DNA from: Macrophomina tecta
Lineage: Eukaryota; Ascomycota; Dothideomycetes; Botryosphaeriales; Botryosphaeriaceae
Direction of reading: 5' to 3'
DNA length: 64,000 nucleotides
NCBI GenBank assembly: GCA_024180945.1
Contig: JAKSGN010000022.1
Location: 868,001 to 932,000 of the forward strand
The position numbers were made by a program, and so were the translations under genes. The stretch's first letter is position 1; every line of letters begins with the position of its first letter. Positions 1 through 9,996 of the stretch are shown one piece after another. A model generated the notes under the pieces. The model was not told the origin of the DNA and did not search any database. It saw only the letters and a list, made by a program, of their open reading frames with translations.

Positions 1-791
1 TGACGTCTGGTGCAAGCCGGGGCGAGAAAATGTCAGTAATGGGGGCTGTTTGCCAAGGGGATAGATGGAGAAGATAGCAGCCCATACCGAAAGCGAAGAG
101 CTGGATCAGGTAAGCGATATCGACGGCTTGGCCCTTGGCGCCGACTTCTCGCAACTTGTCGAGCAGCACCTGGATGGTGGTGTTCACATACGGCTCGAGA
201 CTCTTCATGGTTTCCAGTGTATATGCACCCGCGACCAGTCGTCGCTGCTGCCCGTGGATGCGCTCATTCCGCTGAGCAGTCAGATCAAAGGGCCGCTTTC
301 CTAACATTGGGCTGTAGAATTCACTCTTCACGAAGTTGTTTCCCGCTCCTAACGAGAAAAGCTGTGAGAATCCTATACCCTGAGGGCCTTCCTACGCTGT
401 CCTTCAGGCTTAAGCAGGAAAATTGGAGTCTCGCACCGTATATCACTTTGAACGCTTCGGGACATGAAATGCTCCTGAGGAGACAGTCAAGATGGGCCGT
501 CAACGTCTATAAAATGGTCTGTGGGGAGACTCACAGCTTATTTGGCTTCAGTCTCACAACGGAACCGTATTGTTTGTGGAGCTCAATTAGCCTGCGGTGG
601 TGGTCTGGCTGCCATTGCAGCCATACAGACCATAGGTCCGTTACGCTCGCCCAAAATGGGCCCGGGTACTTTGAAAGCGGTGAGAGGTAGCGGCGGTGGA
701 TACAGGTCAGGAGAAAGAGCAGGGGAGCCAGCGCGAGTCCGCCAAGAAGAAGCCTCGTGCCAGTAACGCCGGTCTGTATGTCGTTTAGCAT
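1..791 (-). CDS. Cytochrome P450, N-terminal part (cut by window edge)
   Basis: Haem-thiolate monooxygenase, probably anchored in the ER membrane; the substrate cannot be told from this part. Exons read on the minus strand are 791-535, 474-437, 348-88 and 6-1 (continuing outside). The start ATG is followed by a hydrophobic anchor (about residues 14-31) and the proline-rich hinge KYPGPFWASVTDLW typical of fungal P450s. Splicing restores VIYGAGNNFVKSEFY and later the motif FAFDV, which is characteristic of the family before helix F. All three introns have GT..AG ends and keep frame. The haem-binding Cys loop and the ExxR motif would lie to the left of the window and cannot be checked, so I cannot say whether the gene is intact. 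The next gene inward is a decayed ankyrin gene, so no metabolic cluster is evident from this side. Confidence 0.85.
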
Positions 792-1560
792 GCTTATCGA
801 ATTGGAGTCGAATGGACTCGTTTCGCTGTGGCCACGGTCGACTGACTTTTATATTCTCATCGTCATGCTAGTAATATTTGCGCTCTCTCTCCCACTTGGA
901 AACCTCTAGCTCGGCCGAGCGGTCTTTGCCCGCCTTTGGGTACCCGATACCCGTTTCTCCACAATTTACCTGCACAACGTATCTCCACTGCCTATCCCCG
1001 TGTGCTTAGCCGAGAACCGGTAGCCCAGCGAACTGCCTTACCCGTCTCAGCATGGCTAATGCTGCATAGCTACCATGACAAGGAAAATGGAAGGCCGATC
1101 GCTCAGGAGCTCTACGTTTAGGAGACGGGATGTACTAACATGAAGCCTTTCCGGCTGGCGCTTCGGCCGAGGAAGGATTGCTCAAGTCTGCTGTGAGCGA
1201 ACAGTAGTCCTTCAAAGAATACAAGTGCAATTAGAAGGGCCAAAAAAGCGGTTACTCGTGCAAGCTCGAACCCCTATATCGTAATAGTGAAGGTGAAATG
1301 TCGAACGAGCCCCCCAGGCATCAGCAGGAAAATCCCCGGGCAGCTTTACGCGGCTTGAAGAGCAGTTCCCACTGCAACGGGTCGTATACTAATATTAGCA
1401 TCTCTTCTTTGCGTTACTAATAGCGTGCGAGCTTAAGGTTAGGTACGTACCTTCTACGCAATCTGCGCCTTCTGCGCCTTCTACGCCTTCTACATCTTCT
1501 GCTTATAGTCCCTGTATTTAACTCATTATTTCTATTGGCTTAATATTTAGGAGTAAGAGC
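792..1560. other. Intergenic stretch with AT-rich, short-repeat part
   Basis: No credible gene. About 1380-1560 is AT- and TpA-rich and holds imperfect 9-nt repeats of a CTTCTGCGC type (about 1462-1502), a GGTACGTACC palindrome near 1442, and a GAGCTTAAG word at both 1431 and 1557. This looks like an eroded repeat, possibly altered by repeat-induced point mutation, but no element family is recognisable. Confidence 0.5.
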
Positions 1561-2590
1561 TTAAGCAAATATTTTACGCATACTGATTAGTTGGGCATGA
1601 CCATGCATCGTAGCAAGTAGCAATGGTGAATCTGCAGCACCATCAATCACATTCACATCTCGCGCCCTCCTGGTGAGTAGACAAACCACTTCTTGGTTGC
1701 CCAACACGGCTGCCTCATGCGGAGGAGTTCTTCCCCAAACATCCAGTTTCTCGAAGTCGATATGCCGGTGAAGAGCCCGTTCATGACCTCCACATTGTTC
1801 AACTGAACAGCAGCATGCGCGAGGCTCTTTTCCGTCCTCGTTTGCCTGATTGATGTGTCTGCAACATGGCGGATAAGGTCATCCAGGATCGACAAATGAC
1901 CAGAACGCGCGGCCACTAACAAGGCGGAGCGCTCAAGTTCGCCGTACCTATCAACACAACTTGGATTGGCTCCCAAATTCAGGAGCGTAGTCACGACGTC
2001 TTTTTTTTTTTTGCCAAGCTGTATGGCGATATGCAACGTACGTACTTCCGATAACCATGGTCAGGTGTCTTGCCCGATAGTTGAGAATAAGTTCGCGGGC
2101 GACTTCAAAGTTTCCTCTCTCGACTGCAATGTCTAGAGCGGTCTTGGGCCCTTGCTGGCCACCCTCGGTGAATTCTCTAGTGGCAGTGAGGTCCACGCTG
2201 TGCTGTAGCAGTACCTTGATCAGGGATGAATCACGGCGAGCGGCAGCCCTCATTAGCGGGGTGTACCCTGCAGTGTCTTGGTAGTCCAAATTACGGGTTA
2301 TCGGAGCTAGCGTTTCGACGAGAGTTACGTCACCTTCGTAAGCGGCCCTGCAGAGCGTGGGACCGTGAACTTGAGGGTCGCGTACGTCCACATGCTTCTC
2401 TTTCAAGATACCAACGACAACGTCCTGCTTCAGCTCTATAGAACCATTAGGGCCTCCACCACGAGCAGGCGTTCGCTGAGGGAAGGGATTTGGGTGACTT
2501 ATTGTTTCCTCTGTTACCGCCGGTGCGTGGTTTGTGGGGTTATTCACGGAGACCTCTGCAAAAGCACCGTAAAGTGCAGGCAGCACAACT
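1561..2590 (-). pseudogene. Decayed ankyrin-repeat protein gene
   Basis: Ankyrin-repeat coding sequence is spread over three minus-strand reading frames. The first block (about 2590-2060) reads through GYTPLMRAAARRDSSLIKVLL and KTALDIAVERGNFEVARELIL. The second (about 2050-1780) starts TLHIAIQLG and includes ALLVAARSGHLSILDDLI. The third (about 1770-1561) starts near GRTPPHEAAVLGNQEVVCLL and runs to a stop at 1561. Between blocks the frame changes without GT..AG introns that I can place, once near the 12-base T run at 2001-2012 and once near 1765. The first block also lacks an in-frame ATG before an upstream stop. I infer a pseudogene. Unrecognised introns or sequencing errors in homopolymers are the alternatives. 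The original function is unknown; many fungal ankyrin proteins of this kind are NLR or effector-like accessory proteins. Confidence 0.7.
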
Positions 2591-2878
2591 ACGACACTGG
2601 CTTCTTCTCTGCACTTGGCTAATTTTTATCCAACGTCCAGAAAGTGCGTACATACCAGTGGCAAGGTCGGTGGAAACCCGCGTTGCTCACGAAAAGATAC
2701 CCTGCCGTCTGAACGACGGAGTAAACAGCTACTATGTGTAAAATGACATTTAAAACAGCAGCCTCGAAGACCGAGCACAGCGCTTGACTTTTGTGAAATA
2801 TAGGAACTATCGAACTTAGGACCCGCGACATACCCGTACGCCTACCTGCACCAGATGCACGCCTCCCACTTCCGACAC

Positions 2879-4414
2879 TCAGAGCTCTCCATGCTCAGGA
2901 GCAGTCTTCTCCTCGACGATCTCCTCAACCTCGATCTTGATGGGCTGCTGCTCCTTATCCTCCTTCGGCTCCTCTTCCTTCGCCTCGACAACGACACTGT
3001 CGGGCAACTTCTCCTTCTTGCCCTCGCCCATCTTGACCGAGTCGATCCAGTCCTCGACGCTCTTCAGAGAAAAGTCGCTGCCAGGGTAGTGCTTCCACCA
3101 GCCCTTCTTCGCGTTGGTAACGAGCAGCTCAATGTCCTCTTCCTTCAAATTCAGCTCCTTCCTCAGCCTCGCCGAGCCATCGTTGTCGCGAGGCACGGTG
3201 AAGACGGGGAAGAGACGGTGGCCGCCCTTGGTGTGCTTCTTGATGACCTCAGTCAGGGATGCGAGGGCAGCCTGTGCGTGCTCTGGGAGCGGCTCCTTGG
3301 CGTCGGTATTCGAAGGGAGGAAGGCAAGGATGCAGTTGTGGGACTTGGTAGACAGACATTCCTTCTGAAGCTCGGCCTCGGTTACGAGCATCTTGAGGAG
3401 AGGGGCCGAGTCCGTGACGTCGATGGGAGCATCGGAATCAGGGACAGGCGCGTCCTCGGCAGCGCCTGCCTTGTCCGTAGTATCCTTCTTTGTGCTGGCC
3501 TTGTCCTTGGAATCCGTCTTGCTCTTCTTACCAGCCTTGGCCTTGCCGTTGCTGGGAGCCGGGTCAGGGTTCGGGGCAGCGACTTGAGAAAAGAAGTCGA
3601 CGAGAGGCTCCTTTTTGAGCTCGCCGGAGTAGACGATGCCCTCCTTGTCGCCGCCGGGAAGCAGGACCACAGTGGGGAACTTGTCAACGCCAAACAGCTC
3701 GACGGCCTTCTTCTCCTTGTTCCGGATCTGGGCCACCTGGATGCTGCCCAGGAAGTCAATGGCCAGGGCGCGTAGTAAGGCGCTTGTGGTGCCCTTGTCG
3801 GTGAATAGGATAGCCTTGGCAGTCTCATTGCCCTCCTTCAGAAAGCCATCGACGTCCTTGTCGGTCACGCGCTTCACGTGGTTGGGAATCTTGTCAACAA
3901 CAGCATCGACGATGCCCTTGGCGCTGCGGGGGCCTTGGTAGTCCTCGACCACGGGGCGACCGGGCTTCTTGCCCGGGCGGACGATCTTGAGGGTGGGGAA
4001 GCCCTGGACGCCCATCTGGCCGCAGAGGGGCTTGTTGCTCTCGTCATCGCAGTTCACCGCGGCGACTTTGGCGAGGCCGGCGAGGCTCTTGGCGGCCTTT
4101 TCGTAGGCCGGCTTCAGATTCTGGCAGTGGCCGCACCAGGGCGCGTAGAACCTGGTTGCAAGGGTTAGAGGAGCTAGGGCCAAGTGGTGCGAAGCGGGCG
4201 TCTTACTCGACAATCTGGGGCGCTGTTAGTGCGCAGCGACGCTGGCGGGGCGCAGATGGCTTACCGAAGTGTGGTTTGACTTTGCGATCAGCGTGTCGTA
4301 GTCCTTGGCTTCGACCTGCAGGACGGGCGAGTTCTTGGGGTACATGCCAGCGAGGGCGGGCTGAGAGAGGAACACGGCGGCGACAGCCGCAGCCAATGCC
4401 TTGCGGGACACCAT
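2879..4414 (-). CDS. ER thioredoxin/protein disulfide isomerase-like protein (Mpd1 type)
   Basis: Likely catalyses disulfide formation or isomerisation in the ER lumen. Minus-strand exons are 4414-4265, 4214-4207 (an 8-nt microexon) and 4151-2879, giving 476 aa. The N-terminal signal peptide (AAAVAAVFLSQPALA) is followed by a thioredoxin domain with active site CGHC at residues 59-62 in FYAPWCGHCQNLKP. Only one CGHC is present. A second, degenerate thioredoxin-like region follows, then a Lys/Ser/Thr-rich linker and an acidic Glu/Lys-rich tail. The last four residues are HGEL, a variant of the HDEL/KDEL retrieval signal. An in-frame Met four codons upstream (4426) is possible, but the 4414 start sits right before the signal peptide. 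The gene is head to head with VTA1. The family call rests on the thioredoxin domain and single CGHC; the exact subfamily is inferred. Confidence 0.85.
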
Positions 4415-4725
4415 GGCGGTCGACAAGCGGCAGAGAGAGCGTGCGGGCAGAGAGCAGGTGGGCGGCGGGGAAGCGCGAGGGCGAGCAGCGGTGATATAGC
4501 TCGAGATTGCAAGCTGGCCTCAGTGACGCCAATCAGTTCGCGGGGGTTCCAGAAGGCGCAGCGTCGCGCATCTCCCGCGGTGGCCAGAGCTCCCGGCGGC
4601 TCCGCCCCCCGCCCACTCACAGCCCGGGCGGTCAGCCGCGGCCAACCACGCCAGCCACGACATCCCATCCATCCCCCTCCATCCGCCCTCCCCGCCAGCC
4701 GCAACCGCCTCGCCACCCGCGCGCC
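4415..4725. promoter_or_regulatory. Divergent promoter, PDI-like gene / VTA1
   Basis: 311 bp lie between the two start codons and must hold both 5' leaders and promoters. The stretch is GC-rich and C-rich toward VTA1; I see no clear TATA box, as is usual for fungal housekeeping promoters. Confidence 0.5.
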
Positions 4726-6003
4726 ATGGCTTCCAAGGTCCCTGCCGGCCTCAAGGCCGCAGACATCGCCCGCTTCGCCGCCCGCGCCGCCCAGCTCGAG
4801 AAGTTCAAGCCCGTCATCTCCTACTGGTGTACGTCCCCCGCCAGCCCGCTGCAGCCCTCCTCGCTCATCCCAGCCTGCAGCCGAATACTACATCGTCAAC
4901 CAGATCATCGCAAAGGGCCTGCACACCGCCGACGAAGAATGCATGCAGTACACGACCGCTCTGATGGACAAGCTCGAGCAGACCAAGGCCCAGAACCCCG
5001 ACAATGACGCCATCCACGACGATGTCGCCGCCAAGGCCTATGTCGAGCAGTTTGCCCTCGACACTTTCCAGCGCGCCGACAATGCCGTGCGCGCAAACAA
5101 GGCTTCGGCGTACGGCCAATGCCCCGGCTCCCTGCCTCGCTCCACTGCTGACCCTTTCCAAGCCAGACGGCCGACACCTTCCGCGCTGCTGCCACCTTTC
5201 TTGACCTCATGGCTGTCTGGGGCCCGCTAGACCCCGAATTGGCCGCCAAGTCAAAGTTCGCCAAATACCACGCCCTGCGCATCGCCAAAGCCTTGAAGGC
5301 TGGCGAAGACCCAAATCTATCAAACCCCGTCCAAGAGCCCTCTCCCGCCACCGAGTCCGCTCCCGCCCTTGACCCGAACGACCCCGACGTCCAGCGCATA
5401 AACGGCGCATCTTCCATGCAGCCCACCGTCGAGACCGCCCCACCATCTTTCGCGCCCTCCCCCGCACCAGTCTCCCCCGCCGGCGCTCCCTCCGTGCCCG
5501 CCTTCCCAGGCGAATCTGCACGCGGCGACGTATCTCCCCTGGAGTCGACAGAGGACCGCAAGAACTCCGTGGGCGGCGGCTACTTTCCCACCGTCCCCAC
5601 ATTCACATCCGAGAACACCGCACCGAGCATGCCCACCGCACCGGAGCAGCCAATGGAGGACGCGCCCTCCGCGCCGCCGCCAGACGACGGCCAGCACAAC
5701 CCGGCCAGCTTCTACCAGGCGCCGCCTTCCCCACCAGTAGCCACTGCGCCTGCGCCCCAGATCCCACCACTCAGCACCATACCCTCAGTGCCCGCTATGC
5801 CGCCACAACCAGTCGCGCCGATTGCCAATACCAATCTCCCGCCCCCGACTGCTGGCGGAGCACAGGATTACAGGACGGATGATGAGTCGGTCATGCAAGC
5901 GCAGAAGCACGCCAAGTGGGCCATATCGGCCTTGAACTTCGAGGATGTCCCGACGGCAGTGAAGGAGTTGAGGATAGCTCTTGAGGCGCTCGGTGCACGG
6001 TAG
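4726..6003 (+). CDS. VTA1: Vta1 homolog, ESCRT-III / Vps4 cofactor
   Basis: Positive regulator of the AAA ATPase Vps4 in multivesicular body sorting, acting at endosomal membranes. Exons 4726-4828, 4881-5109 and 5163-6003 give 390 aa. The N-terminal MIT-like helical domain is clear (LEKFKPVISYW, then EYYIVNQIIAKGLHTADEEC, then QTADTFRAAATFLDLMAVWG). A long Pro/Ala/Ser-rich linker of about 180 residues follows. The C-terminal Vta1 dimerisation/Vps4-binding domain is MQAQKHAKWAISALNFEDVP followed by TAVKELRIALEALG. The third-exon acceptor was chosen because it restores QTADTF in frame. The architecture and length agree with fungal Vta1 proteins. Confidence 0.93.
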
Positions 6004-6736
6004 AGGTGCAAAGAGACGTGGCATGGTTCGTACATGGATGCCTTAGCTTATGATGAATGTTTTCGGGGTTTTGGTTCTAGAGCATTCCCATCTTGGGCTC
6101 GTCCGCGACTGTAAGATTGAGATACCCCCGCGTGGACCTGTATGTCTGATGTAATGCACATGGAAATTCGAGGAATGGCAGTTAACCACGTTTTCTTTAC
6201 TGAATGTTTGACTTGGCGGGAATGCCATAGCACCAACAGGTTTGTCTCAAGGCGTTTTCGCAAGCGCTCACCATGGACTGCTTAAAGAATGGTGCTGTTA
6301 GTCTCTACTGCATACTTCAATCTGTCTGGGCACTCGTCCGAATATGCTTCTTCTCTTGGTATTCTGATAGCTGGTTTAATCGCGCATGACAGCGAAGAGT
6401 CCAGAGGGGGGGGGGTTTTTTTTTTTTTTTTTTCCTTAAGAGCTGTCCACTACTACGCGCTTTTCAGACCGGAGAGAGCAAAGTAGTGATTGATCTGATC
6501 ACTCGCAGCCGTGGTACTGACTCTATGGTAGGTGAAGTGACAACACTGGCAAGGATATAAATATCTTGAGCAACCACAACCTTCTTTCATCACCTCACCT
6601 AAGATCAACTCTCGCTTTCTGCGCCGCACACTCCAACGTAAGGCTTTCTCAAGAAACATCTCGAGCAGCAAATACTTACATCTCCGTCTATAGCTTTCCT
6701 CCACAGCCTTCACTACTCTGTTCGCCAAAAGCCACC
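6004..6736. promoter_or_regulatory. Intergenic region with composite G/T tract and TATA box
   Basis: It holds the VTA1 3' region and the promoter of the small IFI6/27-like gene. Two things stand out: a G10-T18 composite homopolymer at 6406-6433, and a TATAAATA box at 6556-6563, about 175 bp before the next ATG. A pyrimidine-rich leader precedes the start codon. No other gene is seen. Confidence 0.6.
6406..6433. repeat. Composite homopolymer G10-T18
   Basis: Ten G followed directly by eighteen T, about 400 bp after the VTA1 stop codon. Confidence 0.95.
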
Positions 6737-7310
6737 ATGGGCCAAAACCGCTCCCGCGCCTTCACTTCCTTCACCACCAAGCTTGCCTCGCGCTTCCGCA
6801 AGGCTGTCAGAACCCTGAAGCGTCTCATAGATGACGCTATCGACGCCATGTCAACCTTCTGCGTGTCGAGCTGGGACTGGATCAAGCACCACCCTGTCGA
6901 AGCCGCCATCATCATCACTATCATCATCGTTGCCATCATCTTGATCGCGCTGATGCCGCACATCCTTGCCGCTGTCAGCTTCACCGCTGCAGGTCCGATG
7001 GCTAGTGAGACATCCTCCACTGCACAACTTCACTTTACATTCGGGCAGCCCTCAGCTGACCGCCATTCGTACCGCAGGTTCCGCTGCTGCCGCCTGGCAG
7101 GCCAGCATTGGCTCCGTGGCTGCCGGCAGTCTCTTTGCTGTCCTCCAAAGCGCTGCCATGGGCGGCTATGGCATCGCCATTGTGGCTGGAGCTACTACAG
7201 CGGTCGCGGTCGTCAGTGCCGGCATCGTACGCGCGTGGAACTGGTTCCGAGGCGGAAAGGATGGCGATGACGCCGATGACGAGAAGGGCGCCAAGGACAG
7301 GAAGGACTGA
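6737..7310 (+). CDS. IFI6/IFI27-like (ISG12 / Ifi-6-16 family) small membrane protein
   Basis: Exons 6737-7004 and 7078-7310 give 166 aa. The start ATG lies in GCCACCATGG, a very strong initiation context. A basic N-terminus is followed by a strong hydrophobic helix (AAIIITIIIVAIILIALMPHI), then the family signature around FTAAGPMASSAAAAWQAS and GSVAAGSLFAVLQSAAMGG. That is the FTAAGIAA..S..AA..GSLVATLQS pattern of the interferon-inducible 6-16/27 family. The chosen intron restores MASSAAAAW. The C-terminus is a charged Asp/Lys tail. In animals these proteins sit in mitochondrial or ER membranes and affect apoptosis; the fungal role is not established. A TATA box upstream suggests inducible expression (inference). 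Confidence 0.8.
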
Positions 7311-8330
7311 GCGGGATAAAAGTACTCGGGCAACCCCTCCCGATTGCAGTGTCTTAAAGGATGCTGCGGGTGCTGCCGCCGAGACTCAATTCAGAGACTG
7401 GATAGCAACATTGGTCGGGCATGAGACCACTGGATGGAAGCCTTGATCGAATGTTCCGTTCTCTGGAGCTATTGCATTGGCTCATTAGCCTCACATATCA
7501 AGGATTTCCGCTTCTCATGGCAAAATAGTGACATTCCACGTAACTGAGTGACAGACGTATCCCTTGCTGTTGCTGGTTTCACTGCCGATATTCTTGTCAC
7601 CGCTAGATTCGGCTCTTTATACCGTGATTCGCTTTGCAAAAGGTGTATATATATATATCGGTAAGCGCTGCTCTCCGGAATACCTTTCTGTTAAGTGCTA
7701 GCGTGCAGCTCAGCATTTTCACTTCCGGCAGTCTATTCGCAGGTTCTCAAAGAGCTGCCGTGGTAATCAGCGATGTAACTGTGGAAATGTTACTCTGATG
7801 TTAAGGTAGTAATGTCGAGTGGATACGTGGCCGAGGACGATGAAGAGGCCTGTGCTCCACGAATCAGCGCGGCGTCCGCTACGAGGATGCTTCCTCAAGT
7901 ACACTTTACCCGCAGGCATGGAACAATAGTCTAACTACTCATAAATTTTCCCAAAACAAGGTCACTGCGGAGATTGCTCCTCGCGATTGAAACAGCTGGA
8001 GATGTTGGTTCAGTCCTCTTGACTCCCCCCAGGTCACGACAGCCAGCCGGAGACCCGGAGGATACATAACCAACCACCTGACAGAATGCACACATGTGAG
8101 AGATCCCTCCGTTGTAATTGAAGCTACCAGAATTACGGAACCCAAGGCAACTATGGCAAAGAGAGAGCCCTCCGCAAGGATCCCCATCCCCTGCAAACTA
8201 TCACATCCCCTCCCCAAAACCACTCCAAAAAAAAAAAAGGCAAAAGACAAATGGATTACTTCGTTTGACCATTCTGATTTTTGCCCGCCAATCAGAACCA
8301 GCAAGACCGATCAAAACAGGCGTTGACAGC
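7311..8330. other. Intergenic, no gene seen
   Basis: About 1 kb between the convergent IFI6/27-like gene and the Gln-rich secreted protein gene. It contains an AT stretch (TATATATATA near 7646) and an A12 run at 8227-8238. No coding signal was found. Confidence 0.5.
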
Positions 8331-9256
8331 CTACTTCTGGCCGCCACCGCTGCCGCCGCTGCTACCGCCACCGCTCTGCTGGTTGGCAGAGCTGTTCTGA
8401 TCGTCATCGTTCGGCTACCTGTCCTCCGTGTAGGCGTAATCACCGCACTATCGACACGCATTAGCTACCAAGAACTCGAGGAGAAACATCATGTTAAAAA
8501 CAAGAAAAGGGGACCAAACTCACCGAAAGGAACGTCGTGAGATCCGTATCCTCTTCACTATTGTACCTGCAGCCGTGCAACTCACGATCGCCATTGCACA
8601 GGTAGAACTGGACGTACGAAGCGACCCAGGGGTAGCCGCCGCTGCCCCAGCCGCCGTTGCCCCAGCTGCCGCTGACGCCGCTGCTGCCGCTGCTGCCAGT
8701 CGACCAGCCCAATCCAGCTTCCTCCTGGGTCGCGGGATCGATATCGTTGCCGCCGACGGGCTGCGACTGCTGCTGCGGTTGGCCGGCATTCTGCAGCGCC
8801 TTCGAGTCTCCCGGGAGGTTGTTCGGTAGCTGATTGACGGTCGTGAGGGGGATGGGTTTGTTCTTGTCGGGCTTCGTGGGCTGGACTTGGTGGACCCGGT
8901 CGGGGGGGTTAGATGGCAGCTGTCCCGAATTGGCAATGGTAGGCCCATTGTTTTGGTTATTGGGTAATGGGTAGTTGTTCTGGATCTGGGGGGCCGGGGC
9001 CTGGTTGGTGTTCGGAGGGGTGCCGCCCTGGGGAACTGGGGCACCACCCTGGGGAACAGGGGCAGGGCTGTTCGGGTTCTGGCTCGACCGGAGGCTTGGA
9101 TTGGGCGAGTTCTGAAACTGCGAATTCGGAGCCTGGTTGAGCTGGTTGAACTGGCCGTTGTTCCCCTGCTGTGGCACGGTATTCCCCTGCTGTGGCACGG
9201 TGTTCCCCTGCTGTGGCACGGTGTTCTGTTGGCCAGTGGTTCCCGGCGGTATATTG

Positions 9257-9290
<34 letters not shown>

Positions 9291-9996
9291 TCGGATTGGG
9301 TGGCTGGATCTGGCCCTGACCGCCCTGTCCAAGCTGGCCACCTCCAAGCTGGCCTTGGTTGTTGGGGGACTGGTCAAGGAAGCCGCCCTCGAACTCGCTG
9401 GGCGTGTAGATGGCCATGTAGATGCCCGAGTAGTCACCGGTGCGGCTGCGTTCATCGCAGCCGACGAAGGTGATCCAAACCTGCTCCCAATCGCCAGTAG
9501 CCTGCAAGTTGGGATCAAGCTCGGGCACGCGGTTGAAGAGAAGCCATTTGCCACAGAAATTAAGGCCCTTGGAGACGAGCTGGCGTTCGACGCACTGAGA
9601 GCGGCCAAAGGCCCAGGCGACGATTGCCTTCTCTCCCTTGGGAGAACTGTAACGAGAATGTAATTGTCAGTTCTCGTTCTCGTCTCATATCCGCGGTAGC
9701 ACAAGGTTACGGGTAACACACGTTTCGACAGCCAGCAGAAAACTGAAGCCAGGGCCGACTTCGCTGGCAAAGAGCTGCTGTTCCTGAGTGCCTGGCTGTT
9801 GCTGGAACTGCGAAGTAGGCGCGCCCTGGTTGGGAGGAACGTTTGATAGCTGATTTCCCTGTTGCGGCAGTGACTGCGGCGGCTGCTGCTGCTGCGGCAG
9901 CTGCCCTTGCGGTGGTTGGTTGTTGGGTTCCTGCGGCCTGGGCAGAGCAAGAGCTCCCGAAGCAAGAAGAGGAAGGAGCGAAATGTGGAGCTTCAT
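8331..9996 (-). CDS. Secreted Gln/Pro/Asn-rich protein, function unknown
   Basis: Minus-strand exons 9996-9722, 9646-8524 and 8414-8331 give 493 aa. The signal peptide is MKLHISLLPLLASGALALP. A Gln/Pro-rich segment follows, then a folded-looking part with four cysteines: SQCVERQL, LNFCGKWLLF and VWITFVGCDE in one block (about residues 80-170), and YVQFYLCNGDRELHGC nearer the C-terminus. Between them lies a long Gln/Asn/Pro/Gly-rich region with poly-Gln, three NTVPQQG heptads and two PVPQGG units. The last exon encodes a Gly/Ser-rich tail ending SGGSGGGQK. The final intron was placed so that the NDDDQNSS tail is in frame; ending instead at an earlier acceptor would give a short DYAYTEDR tail. 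I do not recognise the family. The composition suggests a cell-wall or extracellular-matrix protein (inference). Confidence 0.8.
9161..9223 (-). repeat. Three tandem 21-nt units within the Gln-rich gene
   Basis: Three nearly identical 21-nt units encode NTVPQQG on the minus strand. The DNA identity, not just the protein, suggests recent slippage or unequal exchange, so copy number is likely to vary between strains. Confidence 0.9.
9259..9288 (-). repeat. Trinucleotide (CAG)n coding for poly-Gln
   Basis: A run of about ten CTG triplets on the plus strand reads as poly-Gln in the minus-strand gene. It is a pure triplet microsatellite inside a coding exon. Confidence 0.9.

Noticed and set aside
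910..960. tRNA-like D-arm word GGCCGAGCGGTC
   Set aside because: No matching B box, anticodon stem or acceptor stem follows at the required distance.
2855..3775. Long plus-strand open frame rich in Leu
   Set aside because: It is the antisense shadow of the PDI-like gene, whose splice sites and domains are clear.
8520..9965. 481-codon Ser/Arg-rich minus-strand frame overlapping the Gln-rich gene
   Set aside because: Alternative frame of the CAG-type repeats; the frame with signal peptide and consistent introns is preferred.
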